Program-made: the position numbers and the translations under genes
In this document: positions 22,543 through 33,979 of the stretch, one piece after another
Numbering within the stretch: the first letter of the stretch is position 1
Layout: every line of letters begins with the position of its first letter
DNA from: Bufo bufo
Taxonomy: Eukaryota > Chordata > Amphibia > Anura > Bufonidae
Length of the DNA: 64,000 nucleotides
Assembly: GCF_905171765.1 (NCBI RefSeq)
Contig: NC_053392.1
Coordinates: 109,202,465-109,266,464, forward strand
Direction of reading: 5' to 3'
The notes under the pieces: model-generated
Databases searched by the model: none
Seen by the model: the letters and a program-made list of their open reading frames with translations, nothing else
What the model was told of the DNA's origin: nothing

Positions 22543-24122
22543 CACTGCTCAAAAAAATAAAGGGAACACTTAACAAACACAATGTAACTCCAAGTCAATC
22601 ACACTTCTGTGAAATCAAACTGTCCACTTAGGAAGCAGCACTGAGTGACAATCAATTTCACATGCTGTTGTGCAAATGGCATAGACAACAGGTGGAAATG
22701 ATAGGCAATTAGCAAGACACCCCCAATAAAGGAGTGGTTCTGCAGGTGGTGACCTGACCACTTCTCAGTTCCTATGCTTCCTGGCTGATGTTTTGGTCAC
22801 TTTTGAATGCTGGCGGTGCTTTCACTCTAGTGGTAGCATGAGACGGAGTCTACAACCCACACAAGTGGCTCAGGTAGTGCAGCTTATCCAGGATGGCACA
22901 TCAATACGAGCTGTGGCAAGAAGGTTTGCTGTGTCTGTCAGCGTAGTGTCCAGAGCATGGAGGCGCTACCAGGAGACAGGCCAGTACTTCAGGAGACGTG
23001 GAGGAGGCCGTAGGAGGGCAACAACCCAGCAGCAGGACCGCTACCTCCGCCTTTGTGCAAGGAGGAACAGGAGGAGCACTGCCAGAGCCCTGCAAAATGA
23101 CCTCCAGCAGGCCACAAATGTGCATATGTTTGCTCAAACGGTCAGAAACAGACTCCATGAGGGTGATATGAGGGCCCGACGTCCACAGGTGGGGGTTGTG
23201 CTTACAGCCCAACACTGTGCAGGACGTTTGGCATTTGCCAGAAAACACCAAGATTGGCAAATTCGCCACTGGCGCCTTGTGCTCTTCACAGATGAAAGCA
23301 GGTTCAGACTGAGCACATGTGACAGACGTGACAGAGTCTGGAGACGCCGTGGAGAACGTTCTGCTGCCTGCAACATCCTCCAGCATGACCGGTTTGGCAT
23401 TGGGTCAGTAATGGTGTGAGGTGGCATTTCTTTGGAGGGCTGCACAGCCCTCCATGTGCTTGCCAGAGGTAGCCTGACTGCCATTAGGTACCGAGATGAG
23501 ATCCTCAGACCCCTTGTGAGACCATATGCTGGTGCGGTTGGCCCTGGGTTCCTCCTAATGCAAGACAATGCTAGACCTCATGTGGCTGGAGTGTGTCAGC
23601 AGTTCCTGCAAGACGAAGGCATTGATGCTATGGACTGGCCCGCCCGTTCCCCAGACCTGAATCCAATTGAGCACATCTGGGACATCACGTCTCGCTCTAT
23701 CCACCAACGTCACGTTGCACCACAGACTGTCCAGGAGTTGGCAGATGCTTTAGTCCAGGTCTGGGAGGAGATCCCTCAGGAGACCGTCCGCCACCTCATC
23801 AGGAGCATGCACAGGCGTTGTAGGGAGGTCATACAGGCAAGTGGAGGCCACACAAACTACTGAGCCTCATTTTGACTTGTTTTAAGGACATTACATCAAA
23901 GTTGGATCAGCCTGTAGTGTGTTTTTCCACTTTAATTTTGAGGGTGACTCCAAATCCAGACCTCCACTGGTTAAAAAATTTGATTTCCATTTTTTTTTTT
24001 TGGTGTGATTTTGTTGTCAGCACATTCAACTATGTAAAGAACAAAGTATTTCAGAAGAATATTTAATTAATTCAGATCTAGGATGTGTTATTTTTGTGTT
24101 CCCTTTATTTTTTTGAGCAGTG
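22543..24122 (+). mobile_element. Tc1 element 1 (TA-flanked)
   Basis: TA at 22541-22542 and 24123-24124. Inverted termini CACTGCTCAAAAAAATAAAG and complement, 1580 bp, containing one transposase reading frame. It is inserted in the internal region of LTR element A. Confidence 0.95.
22838..23863 (+). pseudogene. Tc1 transposase, one in-frame stop
   Basis: A DD34E-type Tc1 transposase of about 342 codons that excises and pastes the element at TA dinucleotides. The N-terminal half has a paired helix-turn-helix DNA-binding region ([19 protein letters not shown], about residues 25-43) and an Arg-rich hook (RRRGGGRRR). Catalytic motifs are FTDESRF, MQDNARPH and PDLNPIEHIWD. The start was chosen at the Met of MRRSLQPTQ because the 15 codons before it look like leader. 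The only visible lesion is TGA at 23417-23419 replacing a Trp codon; the frame then continues intact to the C-terminus. Relatively young, but not active as it stands. Confidence 0.93.
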
Positions 24123-25906
24123 TATATCAGGCAGCTGGCTGGCTAAGGAACAAGTCTGGTGAAAAGGGGCGTCGTTCTCTTCTCTTAGGATAGTATAAGG
24201 GAACAGGGGGCGCTGACCTGGTGCAGGGTATCAGGGATACCAGGATAGTCCATAATAATATTGAAGTATAATTGTCCATAATAAAGCAGCATCTCAGAGG
24301 CCCTCAGGCGTTGGGGTCATCTCTGGGCACATTACTTGAAGTTATGATTTGCATATAAAAGTCACAGCACATAAAAGTCCACATTATTAAAATGGCATTT
24401 AAAATAAGTGCTGTAATGTCCCTTAATCAACCTTAAAAGAGGGTTAAAAGGGTTAAGTGCAAATAAAATAACAGGCACAACTTGGCTTTAGAATACTTGG
24501 AGCAGGCAGGGGTCCTGTAAACTGGATGGCCTTGAAGCACTTGGTATTTTCAGTGGCCTACCACCACCACTGAGCCGTGGGAAACTGGCAGCAGCCCATA
24601 GGGCCAAAACAAAGGACTCCTGTCCTGAAAGGGTTAAATCCTCAGCAATAAGGGTCCCTCAGCAAAAATCAAATATGGATCATGGCCTGGCAGGCCTACT
24701 CACAGGAATGTATCACGTCCACTAGAGTTATCACTGGTGGGACATCCTGGTTCTGCTTGTAAATTGGGCCTGACACGAGGATCCACATAAGGCTGGGCCC
24801 ACAAAATAGTGTTGACAGGCAATTGTAGCATAAAGGGGCCTGTCACTGGTATAGGCTCTGCAAGCCTGGGGATTGCTGCTGCAGGAGGCTCCATGGGTCT
24901 GGGTGGTGCTGGCATCATGCGACGGACCCGACCCCTGGTATAACAAAGTTTCTCCGCTGGCGCAGTCATGGGGGTCGCCGAACTGGTGGCAACGGGGTCC
25001 TTCACTGCGGGCCCGGGGACATCAGAGTTCTTTGGTGGATTGCTATTGTCCGGTGGTATTGGTGCCACTCCGGACGCAGCAAGTTGGAGCAGGCCATGAA
25101 GATGGATTTCTAGCCTGGCGATCTGATCCTCCAGTCTCTCAGGTGATGCTCCGCTGCAGGGATCCGGTACAGTTGCAGCAGGTACAGGTGATGACTCATG
25201 ACTTTTTCCTCGGCGCGAGCCAGGGTATGGCTCGGGCTGCGACCGCGGTGGGGAGCAAGGTGGCCTCTCCGGTCACGGAATACAAGCGAGTGGCTCTTCT
25301 CCCTCTCCGACCATCTCAGGCTCTGGGAACTTGTCCGCGGGTAATGCCATTCCGGCAGGAGAATCTCCACTTGGCGACATGTCCGATCCCTCTCTCTTCA
25401 GCATGCTCTATCCTTCTCTGGAGAGCGATAGGGCGGCACTCAGTATCTCGCCTGCGACCTCCCACTGCTCCGGGAGGCCGCCCCCCGGGTCCTCCAACAT
25501 GGGGAGGCGGAGTCCGTCACAGCAGACATGCAAATTTTAAGATAAGGCGGTGGCACGGACATACAGTCTTTCCCGCACTTTTTAGCAGAAGGCGCCAATT
25601 TTTCCCTCCAATAAGATACAGTGATGGCGCAGCAATTATTTTCAGTCAGTTTAGGTGGCCATCTTTAAACAAAACGCTGTCCATTCACTGACAGCAAGCG
25701 GTGACTTAGAAACGGCAAACAGTCCATAAAAATACAATTTTCACACTGCAATTTTTACAGTTCTTTGCCCAGCAATTTTTCAAATAAACAGTTAGGGCTT
25801 TATCACTTTAAGGCAATAACGGCACACAGTTTATATTCCACAATGGTGCAGGAATGATCGGATCCTGTTTGTGACGCCAAAATATGCAGTACGCAGCCCT
25901 GCAGGG
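24123..25906 (-). other. LTR A internal region with gag-like remnant
   Basis: On the minus strand a frame is open from about 25140 to 24700. It begins with a short amphipathic stretch (PERLEDQIARLEIHLHGLLQ), followed by Pro-rich sequence (PIPPDNSNPPKNS), resembling the N-terminus of Gypsy-type Gag. No capsid major homology region, zinc knuckle, protease or reverse transcriptase follows, so the element would depend on others. The rest of the interval shows no coding signal. Confidence 0.5.
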
Positions 25907-26459
25907 TGTAGCGATGTGTGAGGTCACTGTTACTTAGGCAAACGAGGGTTGCTATGGGTTACTCACAGTTTCTAGGATGACCCTGTGCAGGCGTACAGCA
26001 GTGATGGAGAGGCTGGCACAGAAGTCCTCTGGGGCACTCTCTGTATATAGGGACCAGGCCTGATGGTGGGTGAGGTGCCCTGGATGTTGCAGATGTTTAA
26101 TGTGCCTAGGGCAAGGTCCCTTTAACGTTCGTGACGCCAGTGCCTGTAACGGTGGCACACCGGTTGATAGTGGTAGGGGTAATAAGTGAGGAACACGTTG
26201 TTGTGGTGAACCAAACTTTCTTTACTAGAAAACGGTTACCTTTGTACAGTCTTTTGTAAGTTCAGTTCCATATAGCAGGATCACATCACAAGCAGGCTTT
26301 ACATAAATGGCAGGCAACAATGTTCTTTGCAAGATACACAGAGGGTAAAACACTCACAGACCAGGCTGCACTCTTCCTCAGAACTCCTGGCTGTTTATAT
26401 CCCAAGGCCCGTATGCCCTAATGCTGGCTTTATCCTTGGTAGCAAACTTCCTCAGGTAT

Positions 26460-27385
26460 TGTCACGGCCATGGCTATGACCGTGACTCCTAAACCGCATG
26501 CGGTTGTCAGCGGTTTAGTTTGGTTGTCAATCACAGGTGAGGGCTGTGGTATTTGCCTCACCTGTGGTTGCCGCTGGCAACAGTATGTATGTGGCAGCAT
26601 AGCAGTCTGCGCTGTGTCATGGCAGCTTGCTATGTTGTGCATGCGGTTTTGTGTGATGTGTGCACGTCTCCTTTAAGTGGTGTTTTCCCTTCCCTGGTGT
26701 TGGAAGGGTTAATCTCCTTCCTAGTGTGTGTGTGCACTGGGTGTGTCCGACTGTGGGGTGTGGCTTCTTGGCCTATAAAGCCTCACTGCTTTTGCAGGTC
26801 TGCAGGTTGCTTCAGCCATGCTTAGCTGAAAGCAGCCTCCTGTCTTTACTACCTGCCAGTAAGAGCCACCCCTGTGGTCATAACCATAATGTCTCATTAA
26901 GTTTATTTCTAGTTATGTGTGATGTCCGTTTGATGTTTTACATGTGATTTTGTGCAGCTATGGATCTGGGTCCCTGTGTGGGGATGCGTTTGTGATCTGC
27001 ACCCTGCTTACACAGGGATCCAGTCAGCAAGGCTGTGGCAGGTAGGTGGAACTCTTTGTTCACCTACCATATCCATAGAGCTGTTTATGTCTCCCCTTTT
27101 CCAGCAGCTTGGCCATTGAGACTCCTGCTCCTCCGTGTCTTGGAGGAGTGGGTTGTCTTACTCAGCTCCTAGTTTAGGGCCATCTTGAGGGCTAGCAGGG
27201 ACTTCTAGGTTCCGGAGCATGAGCCCTCCTACCATCAAGGTTGGCTCATGTAGCTAGGAGTCAGGGTCAGGTTAGGGATGCCTTTAGGAGGTGACCTGCT
27301 CCCTAATCCTGTCTTCATGGCCAAGCAGCCATAACATCACCGGGCTCCACACGGCTGAGGATTTCCCCCATCCTCAGCCGTGACA
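26460..27385 (+). mobile_element. Solo LTR B (TG...CA, 5-bp duplication)
   Basis: GGTAT at 26455-26459 and 27386-27390 brackets a 926-bp element starting TGTCACGGCCATGGC and ending CAGCCGTGACA, which fits an LTR with TG...CA ends. A TATA-like CCTATAAAGCC lies near 26772. A diverged relative is at about 44110-44625. No internal retroviral sequence is present, consistent with LTR-LTR recombination. Confidence 0.85.
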
Positions 27386-27418
27386 GGTATATATCCTTGC
27401 TTTGTGGGAATCCTTCTG

Positions 27419-28544
27419 CAGGGCCGGCCTTTGGGGTGTGCGGGCTGTGCGGCCGCACAGGGCGCCATAGCAACAGGGGCGCTGGGCGGCCGACAGCCCG
27501 CCGCAAACTAAATATACTTATTACTATAACTAACTAACAGCGCTGAAAGCGCACGGACTATTGGAAATAGTGAGGAGGGGGCGGGGCCCGCGGCCGCTCT
27601 GAGCTCCGCTCTGCTGCCTGGCCTACCTGTCTCTTTAAGAGAGCAGACCAGTGGCTGCTGGAGCGAGTCTTCCTTCGCAGTTGACATTGCCACTGAGCTC
27701 CGCCCCCAGGGCCCAAGAGAGAAGAAGGAGAGAGCCCACGAGCGCCAGCCAGCAGCCACAGCAGACTCAGTCTCTGCCAGGGAAGGCCCACGACACAGCC
27801 TGTGTCAGTCCCTGTGTGTGTGTGTCCGTCCCTGTGTGTGTGTGTGTCCGTCCCTGTGTGTGTGTGTGTGTCCGTCCCTGTGTGTGTGTCCGTCCCTGTG
27901 TGTGTGACTGTCCGTCCCTGTGTGTGTGACTGTCCGTCCCTGTGTGTGTGACTGTCCGTCCCTGTGTGTGTGACTGTCCGTCCCTGTGTGTGTGTGTGTG
28001 TGTGTCCGTCCCTGTGTGTGTGTCTCTCCCTGTGTGTATCACCATGCCCACAGTGTTCCTATGTCTTGACGCAGCTGCTTCAGAATGTTCTGTGCGGGGC
28101 AAGAAGAAGATGGAAGAGGAGGCAGCGCCAGCATGGAGTCCGTGCGATAGACACAGGGAGGCACACTAAGGACGAAGGTAACACTTCCACATGATCTACA
28201 CTAGTGTTATCTGTGGTTTTACATAGGACTGCAGGTAACACTACCACATTATCAGCACTAGTGTTATCTGTGGTTTTACATAGGACCGGAGGTAACACTA
28301 CTACATTTACGGAAATCAGAGAGCCATCACTGTGTTATCTGTATTCAGAGAGCTATGTGGTATTATTTGTGGTGTTACATAGGACTGCAGATAAAACTTT
28401 TATGGTATATCCACAGGAGTCCCATAGATTCAGATACCGTATTGTGTAGCAGCATTATGGGTCCCAAAAAAACAGGGGTAAGGGGGGGGGGGGCGCCACA
28501 AGGTTAGCTCGCACAGGGCGCCTGAACACCTAAGGCCGGCCCTG
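27419..28544. mobile_element. hAT-N (CAGGGCCGGCCTT termini)
   Basis: TCCTTCTG at 27411-27418 and 28545-28552 is a perfect 8-bp duplication. Inverted termini are CAGGGCCGGCCTTTGGGGTG and the complement of CACCTAAGGCCGGCCCTG. There is no transposase. The interior includes a TGTGTGTGTCCGTCCC minisatellite (27805-28035) and repeats of TTATCTGTGGTTTTACATAG (28205-28400). Confidence 0.95.
27805..28035. repeat. TG/TCCGTCCC minisatellite
   Basis: Tandem units of (TG)n followed by TCCGTCCC or ACTGTCCGTCCC. The Cys/Val-rich or His/Thr-rich peptides read from it are artefacts of the repeat. Confidence 0.95.
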
Positions 28545-29057
28545 TCCTTCTGCCCTTCAGCTCACTTGTCTAGCTGGAATACTGGCTCTGCTCTGCTTGT
28601 GGGAACTGGGCTTCTCAGGAGGCAACTCTTCCCCTGGTGATGATCTTCTGAGCTAACTCTGGCTCAATATCCTCAGGCAGGCTGATCCACACTTTCTAGC
28701 CTCCTGGTGTCAACTAGAAGCCTGGGCTGTCTAGCTGCATGTCAGGATGTGGCCCTCAGCTTCTCTCTGGCTAAGGTGCACACTCCCTTCTGTCTCTATA
28801 CAGACTCCTGACTACACAGACTCCCTCCTCCCTGTCTGGGTCTAGGTATATATACCAGGGGTTCCCTAGCTCCCTCTAGTGTCTAGGATGCTGAACTACA
28901 CCCTAATAGGCCTGCTACACATCTCACAGGAAAATACACATAAATACATATTAAAATGTACTGTGAAATACACTGCCACTGTCCCACAGGAGGTGGAGAA
29001 CAACGTGGCCCAATTGACCCGTGTATAGTGCCCACATTTACCTAGTGGGATACTACA

Positions 29058-29283
29058 GAAGGCCTTCACCTACTATCTTTTATAGGGTCAGCTCATCTGC
29101 AGGCCCTCGCATGTAATATTTTAGAGGGTCAGCTTACCTGCAGGCCCACGCATATAATGTTTTACAGGGTCAGCTTACCTACAGACCCTCGCATATAATT
29201 TTTTAGAGAGTCAGCTCACCAGCAGGCCCTCACCTGCAAGTCCAGTCTCACTATCCAAGAGTCTGGTCAACACAATCCTCACC
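29058..29283 (+). repeat. hAT2 40-bp array, part 2, ending in a coding scrap
   Basis: Resumption of the GGGTCAGCTCACCTGCAGGCC array. Bases 29240-29283 match hAT2 coding sequence around 18990-19030 (CAAGAGTCTG-TCAACACAATCCTCAC) and lead directly into 18S rDNA. Confidence 0.75.
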
Positions 29284-29490
29284 TCCGGGGGTTGCGTAAC
29301 TATTTATCACGGAGGAGTCATGATGGTTATCGGAATTAAGCAGACAAATCGCTCCACCAACTAAGAACGTCCATGCACCACTACCCACAGAATTGAGAAA
29401 GAGCTATCAATCTGTCAATCCTTTCCGTGTCCGGGCCGGGTGAGGTTTCCCGTGTTGAGTCAAATTAAGCCGCAGGCTCCACTCCTGGTA

Positions 29491-29522
<32 letters not shown>

Positions 29523-29886
29523 TTTGCAACCATACTCCCCCGGAAACCAAAGACTTTGGTTTCCCAGAAGATCCTCGGCAGGTCATGGGTATAACGCCGT
29601 CGGCATCGTTAATGGTCGGAACTACAATGGTATCTGATCGTCTTCGAACCTCCTACTTTTGTTTTTGATTAATGAAAACATTCTTGGCAAATGCTTTCAC
29701 TTTGGTTCGTCTTGCGTTGGTCCAAGACAAGAATTTCACCTCTAGCGCCGCAATACGGATGCCCCCGGCCTTCCCTCTTTATCATGGCCCCAGTTCTGAA
29801 AACCAACAAAATAGAGTCCTATTCCATTATTCGTAGCTGAAGTATTCAGGCGACCCGGCCTGCTTTGAACACTGTAAATTTTTTCA
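29284..29886 (-). pseudogene. 18S rRNA pseudogene fragment (~600 bp)
   Basis: The minus strand follows vertebrate 18S rRNA over its central and 3'-central part. The plus strand contains the near-universal CCGTCAATTCCTTTAAGTTT (29499-29518), GGTATCTGATCGTCTTCG, the vertebrate TTGATTAATGAAAACATTC, and GCTCCACCAACTAAGAACG. CpG sites are often TG or CA, and small deletions occur (one near 29300-29340), so this is a decayed copy and not a working gene. It is antisense to the surrounding hAT2 element and lies between parts of that element's 40-bp array. Confidence 0.95.
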
Positions 29887-30119
29887 ATGGTCAGCTAAGC
29901 AGCAGGCACTCTCCCATAATTTTTTAAATGGTCAGCTCAGCAACAGGCCCTCAACCATAATTTTTCAATGGTCAGCTCAGCAGCAGACCCTCACTCATAA
30001 TGTTTTAGAGGGTCAGCTCAGCAGTAGGCCCTCGCCCCTAATGTTTTAGATGGTCAGATCAGCAGGCCCTTGCTCCAAATGTTTTAGAGGGTCACCAGCA
30101 GGCCATCAAGCAGAATTTT
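29887..30119 (+). repeat. hAT2 40-bp array, part 3
   Basis: Units with GGTCAGCTCAGCAGCAGGCCCTC and AATTTTTCAATG, a diverged continuation of the array at 29058. Confidence 0.8.
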
Positions 30120-30650
30120 TCAAGGGTGTGTATGCTGCCATCCTTTATGTGTAACAAATGGTGTATTGGAGTGCTGGTTCCTTGTAATTTTTGGAAGCCC
30201 TTTCACTTGCATAGGCTTTATGAGTGTAGGAGTCCTACTAAATGAATGAATTGTACCACAATGTGGCCCTCCTTTATGTGGTATACAGGTTGTATTGGAG
30301 TGCCCCTTGGTTGTAATTTTTGGCAGCACTTGCACTTCATATACAAGTAAATATACAAGAAAGAGTGTTTCCTAACAATTTTTCCTCTAAAATCAATTTT
30401 ATCTTTGGTTTTGTGCGTATTATTGTCAGTCTGTAAAAGTGGCGTACTACTTGGACAACATCGTTCCCAGCAGCGACCTGGGAATCCAAGGTGCATCCAG
30501 ACATCCTCCCCATGCTGTTCCCGAACCATTTCGGTGGTGTTTACATCAATTTCTGACCTTTTCCTATGAACCAGGCACCCTCCCCTCTTCAGAGCAGGGG
30601 GTGTCTGTGTTCAGCCAGAGCACCTGAGCACTGGTGCTCGATCAACACTA
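30120..30650 (+). mobile_element. hAT2 plus copy, 3' end
   Basis: It matches the reverse complement of 39966-40510, including TTTATGTGTAACAAATGGTG-like, CCAGCAGCGACCTGGGAATCC and CCTCTTCAGAGCAGGGGGTG segments, and ends GGTGCTCGATCAACACTA. There is no coding signal. Confidence 0.85.
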
Positions 30651-30658
30651 GTGAGCAT

Positions 30659-30816
30659 CCTTGGGGTGTTTCTTTTGAACCCAGAGTAATATCTTCGCTC
30701 ATTTAAACCAAGTTCACCGGGTTTTATTTTTCCAGTTTTATACAATTATCTCATTAAATTATTTTTGTTTTGTATTTTAAGCTTTTCTTCAGGCAGTGAT
30801 TGTATTATATCATTAT
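30659..30816 (-). other. Probable continuation of the split PLE
   Basis: Removing hAT2 and one target duplication joins this flank to the PLE endonuclease fragment at 17435-17579. On the minus strand a frame stays open here for about 70 bp and runs toward that fragment. No diagnostic motif lies within it, so the link rests on context. Confidence 0.4.
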
Positions 30817-30820
30817 TTAA

Positions 30821-31238
30821 AGGGGTTCTGCACTTTGTTTTAACTGATGATCTATCCTCTGAATAGATCATCAGCTTCTGATCGGCGGGAGTCCGGCACC
30901 CGGGACCCCCGCCGATCAGCTGTTTAAGAAGGCAGTGGTGCTCCAGCAGTCCCGCGGCCTTCTCACTGTTTACCGCCGGCCCACTGACGTCACGACTAGT
31001 ATCAACTAGCGTGGGCAGGGCTAAGCTCTGTTCACTTGAATGGTTGATACTAGTTGATACTAGTCGTGACGTCAGTGAGCCGGCGGTAAACAGTGAGAAG
31101 ACTGCGGCGCTACTGGATCGCAGCTGCCTTCTCAAACAGCTGAACAGCAGGGGTCCCAGGTGTCGGATGCCGGCCGATCAGAAGCTGATGATCTATCCAG
31201 AGGATAGATCATCAGTTAAAACAAAGTGCAGAACCCCT
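30821..31238. mobile_element. T2/Kolobok-type MITE 3
   Basis: TTAA at 30817-30820 and 31239-31242; ends AGGGGTTCTGCACTTTG and complement; arms pair over most of about 200 bp (GATGATCTATCC..., GATACTAGT...). The TTAAAGGGG terminus fits the T2 signature. Confidence 0.92.
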
Positions 31239-31242
31239 TTAA

Positions 31243-31582
31243 GTTCTGCTGGTTTCATCATTCTACAGATCAACGCACTGTGGAAACTCACATGACAGCA
31301 ATTTGGGATTAAATGGTGCCTAGTTTAATTAAGAAAAAAGCTATGTATCTCAATGGAGAGAAAAAATGTAAATGACAGTTCAATAACAATAAAATATTTG
31401 AAAATATACTCAACTTTTTATGTAGTATGGGTTTCATATCTAACATTATGTAGTTGAGAAGCTACAGTACCTTTTGAGGTTGTCTTTGTCTCCCTCTTCT
31501 GTGATGACCATAATAAAGAGACCATATGGAGATGCTCAGTTCAGTTATTACTTTGCATCTATTTATAATATTTACAGATTAT
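31243..31582. other. Unassigned AT-rich DNA
   Basis: About 340 bp without an open frame, repeat match within the window, or recognisable RNA gene. Confidence 0.5.
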
Positions 31583-33179
31583 TTAACCCCTTCAGGACCC
31601 TGCCAATTTTCACCTTAAGCACCAGGCCGTTTTTTGGAATTTTTACATGAGTCACTGTATGTGGTAATTACTTTGAAACACTTTTACTTATCCAAGCCAT
31701 TCTGAGATAGTTTTTTCGTGACACATTGTGCTTCATGATAGTTGTAAATTTCATTTAATATTTTTCAATTTTATTTTAAAAATAATACAAAATTTACAAA
31801 AAAATTGAAAAATTAGCAAGTTTCTAAATTTTGATTTCTCTGCTTTTAAAACAGAAAGTGATACCTCATATAATAGTTATTACTTTAAATTTCCCATATG
31901 TCTAATTTATGTTTAGATCGTTTTGTGAATGGCATTTTATTTTTGGGGGACGTTAGAAGGCTTAGAAGCAAATCTTGAATTTTTTCAGAAGATTTCCAAA
32001 ACCCACTTTTTAAGGACCAGTTCAGGTCTGAAGTCAGTTTGTAGGGCATACATAATAGAAACCACCCAAAAATGACCCCATTTTAGAAACTACGCCCTCA
32101 AGGTATTCAAAACTGATTTTAAAAACTTTCGTAACCCTTTAGGTGTTCCACAAAAATTAAAGGAAATTGTAGAAGAAATTTCAGAATTTCACTTTTTTGG
32201 CAGACTTTCCATTTTAATAAAAAAAATATTCTGGTAACAAAGCAAGGGTTAACAGCCAAACAAAATTCATTATTTATTACCCTGATTCGGTAGTTTACAG
32301 AAACGCCCCATTTGTGATCGTAAACCTCTGTACTGGCACACGGCAGGGCGCAGAAGGAAAGGAGCGCCATGTGCATTTTGGAGGGCAGATTTCACTGGGC
32401 TAATTTTAAGTTGCCATGTCACATTTGAAGACCCCCTTATGCACCCCTAGAGTAGAAACTCCCAAAAAATGACCCCATTGGGAAAACTATAGAATAAGGT
32501 AGCAGTTTTGTTGGTATCATTTTAGGGTACATATGATTTTTGGTTGCTCTATATTACACTTTTTGTGAGGCAAGGTAACAAAAATAGCTGTTTTGGATCA
32601 GTTTTTATTTTTTGTTATTTACAGTGTTCATCTGACAGGTTAGATCATGTGTAGAGTTGAGCGAACCCGAACTGTAAAGTTTGGGTTCGTACCGAACTTT
32701 AGGTTTTTCGGCACCCGGACCCGAACATTTATGTAAAAGTTCGGGTTCGGTGTTCGGCGCTTTCTTGGCGCTTTTTGAAAGGCTGCACAGCAGCCAATCA
32801 ACAAGCGTCATACTACTTGCCCCAAAAGGCCATCACAGCCATGCCTACTATTGGCATGGCTGTGATTGGCCAACTGCAGCATGTGACCTAGCCTCTATTT
32901 AAGCTGGAGTCACGTAGCGCCGCCCGTCACTCTGCTCGGATTAGTGTAGGGAGAGGCTGCAGCTGCTGTGAGGGAGAGATCAGGGAGAAATCTTATGAAG
33001 AACTGCATTTTTTACTCAGCGATCTACTGCAAATGTGCTTTGTGGGTGCAGTGCACAATTTTTTTAAGCCTGCCCTGAGCCAACTACTGCTGAAAACGAA
33101 CTTTTTTTTACTTCAGTTTGTCAATATCAATACTTAATCGGCAGCCATTTTATGCAACGATAGTGCACCAGCACAGGAT

Positions 33180-33880
33180 ATCTGCAAGTTCAAAAATACA
33201 GCTTTTTGCTTACTGGGGTTAAAAAAAAAACTTTTTTTCATATAGTGCCCATCTAGGATTAGACATGCATAAGTGAGTGTCACATTTAGGCCAGAAATAC
33301 AGCTTTTTGCTTACTGGGGTTAATAAAAAAAACATCTGTTTCATATAGTGTACATCTGGGATTAGACGTGCATAAGTAAGTGTCACATTTAGGCCAGAAA
33401 AACAGCTTTTTGCTTACTGGGGTGAAAAAACCCTCTGATATACTGCACATCTAGGATTAGACATGCATAAGTGAGTGTCACATTTAGGTCACAAATACGA
33501 CTTTCTCATACTGGGGCATACTGGGGTGAAAGAAAAACATCTGTTTCATAAAGTGCACATCTAGGATTAGACGTGCATAAGTGAGTGTCACATTTAGGCC
33601 AGAAATACAGCTTTTTGCTTACTGGGGTGAAAAAACCCTCTGATATACTGCACATCTTGGATTAGACATGCATAAGTGACTGTGAAATTTAGGCCACAAA
33701 TGCGGCTTTCTCCTACTGGGGCATACTGGGGTGAAAAAAAACCATCTGTTTCATATAGTGCACATCTAGGATTAGAAGTGCATAAGTGAGTGTCACATTT
33801 AGGCCAGAAATACAGCTTTTTGCTTACTGGGGTGAAAAAATCCTCTGATATACTGCACATCTGGGATTTGAGGTGCATAT
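33180..33880 (+). repeat. Tandem repeats in the hAT1 5' region
   Basis: Five to six units of about 95-125 bp share CAGCTTTTTGCTTACTGGGG, CACATCTAGGATTAGACGTG and CATAAGTGAGTGTCACATTT. They lie just upstream of the transposase start, where the element's promoter would be expected. Confidence 0.88.
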
Positions 33881-33979
33881 AGATTTTTAAAAAAAATTGA
33901 GTGCATCAGGGTTTTTATTGGCGGTTAATTATTTTTAACAGACTTAACCACTTTTTACTTTGCTTTGTGAACGCTAACT

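Larger units (their letters stand above)
21311..29057 (-). mobile_element. LTR retrotransposon A (non-autonomous, minus strand)
   Basis: Two direct ~1.1-kb repeats (21311-22418, and 25907-29057 once nested insertions are removed) bracket 22419-25906. On the minus strand each LTR starts TGTAGT(G/A)TCCCACTAGG. After the 5' LTR the minus strand shows TTTTGGCGTCACAAACAGG, a primer-binding-like start often seen in vertebrate Gypsy elements (inference). Only a gag-like N-terminus remains, with no pol. It is inserted in the hAT2 40-bp array; no exact target duplication is visible, and the outer LTR edge near 21311 is uncertain by about 20 bp. Confidence 0.75.
25907..29057 (-). repeat. LTR A, 5' copy, interrupted twice
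   Basis: It matches 21311-22418 in three pieces (25907-26459, 27386-27418, 28545-29057), separated by a solo LTR and a hAT-N, each with target duplications. Confidence 0.88.
17580..30650 (+). mobile_element. hAT2 plus copy, ~13 kb with nested insertions
   Basis: The left end is TATTGATGATCGAGCATGC; the right end GGTGCTCGATCAACACTA gives inverted termini of the form TAGTGTTGATCGAGCAC. Flanks GTTAGCAC (17572-17579) and GTGAGCAT (30651-30658) agree at 6 of 8 bases. The 3' 500 bp (30120-30650) match 39966-40510 in reverse. The element is expanded by a T2 MITE, an LTR retrotransposon and 18S rDNA. Confidence 0.75.

Noticed and set aside
27805..28170. Cys/Val-rich or His/Thr-rich protein
   Set aside because: Product of a TG/TCCGTCCC minisatellite; open in several frames only because the repeat lacks stops.
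29284..29886. Functional 18S rRNA gene or bacterial 16S contamination
   Set aside because: Internal signatures are vertebrate 18S, the copy is fragmentary with deletions and CpG decay, and it is embedded in transposon sequence.
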